NCBI GenBank assembly: GCA_937879965.1
Contig: CALFMP010000036.1
Span: 624,354-688,353 of the forward strand
Length of the DNA stretch: 64,000 nucleotides
Reading direction: 5' to 3'
Origin: QKMZ01 sp012965515
GTDB taxonomy: Bacteria > Cyanobacteriota > Vampirovibrionia > Obscuribacterales > Obscuribacteraceae
The notes below the pieces were generated by a model, which saw nothing but the letters and a program-made list of their open reading frames with translations, was not told where the DNA came from and searched no databases. Positions 62,357-64,000 of this stretch are shown here, one piece after another. The position numbers were made by a program, and so were the translations under genes. Each line of letters opens with the position of its first letter. The stretch's first letter is position 1.

Positions 62357-63176
62357 GATGATCTCCTTGCCCGCGATCAGAATTCGGGGCTGGAAATGTC
62401 GCTTTCTTATTGCGACTTTTCGAACAAAAAAGATCGCCGGAACAAATTTCGGCGATCAATAAAGAGAAATGACTGTCAACGTTCGCGCTTGTGCTTGCGC
62501 GGTTGTTACTACAATTGTCATCGACACTTCGATTTTCTGTCTCTAGGGAAATTACTGATCGCGTTTTTCATCCACTTCCTCCTGTACTCAAAGTTCCGTT
62601 CTGGTGAAAGATTCCGAGTATTTGCAGCGGAGTTTGCAGACTGCGCCAGCTGATCCTGTACTCAAAAGCCGTGCCATACATACCATTCGGGATATTTAGA
62701 GATTCTCTTTATCTTGCCTTACCGAATGGTGTGCCACCATCGGCTCGGCTTGCTGCGCTGCGACACTTGCTGGTATCGCTTTCGTCCAGAGCCTGAAAAT
62801 TGGAAGGACCCGGCTTGACCGTTCTGCTAACATTCAACTCGCGACGGCGGCAAGTCTTTTTTTCACTTGCTGTACATCGAATCGCCGTCGCCCGAAATAA
62901 AAAGAGCAGAACGAGTCAATGCCCTACCCTCATGTCGGTTCTTAAAATGCTTATCCTGCGAGCGATTCCGAATAAGAGGACCGGATTTTCTGGATCTGTG
63001 CGCTCACAGCGGTTCTTAAAACGCTAGCTGGGAGCGCATTTCGGGATAAGAAGAACTACTCTTTATCTTGCCTTACCGTATGGTCTCCGCCCCTCGGTTC
63101 GGCGCCGCTGACCGCGTCTCCCCTACATCGTCTGCTATCATGGCGGAACGGAACATCTGTTCATAGCAAAATATTC
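62357..63176. other. Non-coding repeat-rich stretch
   Basis: About 820 bp with no supported gene. It holds three repeated pairs: TCCTGTACTCAAA at 62580-62592 and 62654-62666; CTCTTTATCTTGCCTTACCG with variants at 62704-62730 and 63059-63084; and a ~44-bp imperfect pair at 62937-62980 and 63011-63054 starting GGTTCTTAAAA. ACCATTCGG (62682-62690) and CCGAATGGT (62722-62730) form a perfect inverted pair. It may hold element ends or regulator sites. Confidence 0.6.
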
Positions 63177-63695
63177 ATGCCGCTGGTCGATCAACATCTG
63201 TACGTTCTGAAGCGGCAAAAACCGCCAGGAACAACGTATGTGCTAAAGACGGAAGCGCTCCGGCAGGCTTTTGACGCAGCCATTCAGGGTTTGTGCATAG
63301 AGATAGTGTTCTGCGACAAGCAGTCATACTGGAAGAAGGATCGAGATACTCTGCGTGATATCGGCATCGTACGCGTAATTGAACTGCACTATGCACCTGA
63401 AGCGGATTACTGTCTTTCCGATGAATGGCGGCAAGAGGGTTTAAAGCCCTTACTGCGTATAGATGTTTATGCGGTACCGCTCCAATCTTGGAAGGAGTCC
63501 GGTCTAAACAAGAGTGACGTCGAGCTGGTGCTGCAGCAGATCAAGAACCAATATTTGTCGAACAACTCATGGAATTTTCCATGGCATTGTGAAATCCGAC
63601 TGCTTGAGCAAGAGCACACTCTGTCTTGTCGTGGGAGATTTGGCACAAGAAGCGGAGAAGACAAGTCGAGCGAATGGATAGTTAAGGGAAGGTGA
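63177..63695 (+). CDS. Hypothetical protein, 172 aa
   Basis: ATG at 63177 with no clear Shine-Dalgarno sequence. Soluble, with no leader; a mixed alpha/beta composition with several Trp (WRQEGLKPLLRID, SWKESGLNKSDVELV, NSWNFPWHCEIRLL). The first 20 residues are basic with LYVLKRQKPPGTTY. It lies inside the ssrA-linked region, where cargo genes of integrated elements are often unknown. No family was recognised. Confidence 0.6.
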   Translation: MPLVDQHLYVLKRQKPPGTTYVLKTEALRQAFDAAIQGLCIEIVFCDKQSYWKKDRDTLRDIGIVRVIELHYAPEADYCLSDEWRQEGLKPLLRIDVYAVPLQSWKESGLNKSDVELVLQQIKNQYLSNNSWNFPWHCEIRLLEQEHTLSCRGRFGTRSGEDKSSEWIVKGR

Positions 63696-63779
63696 GCCTT
63701 AGGCTAGGCGCTAAGGCGTACTCATTTGTTGCCGGAAACCGTAGCTTGAGAAGCGATTGGAAGGATCATACAAGTTGGA

Positions 63780-63971
63780 CTAGCCAGGTACTGTTCCGTC
63801 GGCTGCTAGTTGCATTGCTGCTTCCAGGTAAGCCTTTAGTGGCTTTTCCATCAGGTAATCTATATCATGTAAGTCCGAGTTGGCTCGAGCTTCGTCGCAT
63901 AGTAGCGTAAATGCTTCGCGGACAGGCTTCCCCCAGGTCTCTGGTTGGCCTGACCCCCGAAAAATAGACAA
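63780..63971 (-). CDS. Possible short gene, start uncertain
   Basis: 63 codons open from just after a stop at 63972-63974 to a stop at 63780. The only upstream start is a TTG at 63971 with no good ribosome site; an internal ATG (EKPLKAYLEA part) is another choice. The segment REAFTLLCDEARANSD reads like a real helical protein. Could be a remnant. Function unknown. Confidence 0.3.
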   Translation of the reverse strand: MSIFRGSGQPETWGKPVREAFTLLCDEARANSDLHDIDYLMEKPLKAYLEAAMQLAADGTVPG

Positions 63972-64000
63972 CTAGAATTGTGTGATGCCTCCAGATATGA

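Overview
This window looks like chromosome of an uncultured diderm bacterium on or near the cyanobacterial line, possibly Melainabacteria/Vampirovibrionia (Obscuribacterales-like). The hints are a phytochrome-style histidine kinase with an Rcp1-type regulator, a transaldolase-glucose-6-phosphate isomerase fusion, abundant TPR proteins, GspE/MshE N-terminal-type repeats and large Ser/Thr kinases. Sec-type and lipoprotein-type leaders and a Spy/CpxP-like periplasmic protein argue for a two-membrane envelope. The lineage is an inference; no ribosomal gene is present to settle it.

Layout. 1-4.5 kb (minus): a TPR protein running off the left edge, a two-component pair and LemA. 4.7-12.0 kb (plus): two abutting membrane Ser/Thr kinases with C-terminal kinase domains, then a DUF2207-type membrane protein. 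12.3-16.5 kb: a hypothetical gene, a second two-component pair similar to the first but divergently arranged, and a LuxR-type regulator. 16.8-26.5 kb: a cassette of leaderless proteins (LysM/EF-hand-like, lysozyme-like transglycosylase, NlpC/P60- or CHAP-like hydrolase) facing a giant protein of about 1,884 residues with annexin-like helical repeats, a 96-bp tandem repeat and a terminal LysM. 26.7-36.3 kb: two paralogous polytopic membrane proteins (possibly VirB6/TrbL-like), a large lipoprotein-like TPR protein and a TadG-like protein. The cassette and this block together are the best candidate for an undescribed secretion or predation system.

36.5-49.2 kb is mixed: an EF-hand-like protein, a class D beta-lactamase, TPR and Cys-rich exported proteins, a small holin-IV-like membrane protein, a receiver-PAS-GAF kinase with its Rcp1-like partner, a GATase-like protein, a protein made of GspE_N-type repeats, and two TPR proteins. 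49.3-53.9 kb (minus) is a carbon-flux cluster: tal-pgi fusion, gnd, msrA. 54.4-58.9 kb holds a 51-residue membrane protein, a Spy-like protein, a secreted PHB-depolymerase-type esterase, a Gln/Asn-rich exported protein and prmA.

59.1-64.0 kb: a tmRNA gene whose 3' end is followed by hypothetical genes, a tyrosine recombinase and an excisionase-like gene, the usual picture of an element integrated at ssrA. A family of paired intergenic palindromes built on GGTCGACGCCATGCGTCGACC, GGCGGCA...TGCCGCC and GGGGCGATGCCACGCATCGCCC recurs at four places between 41 and 55 kb.
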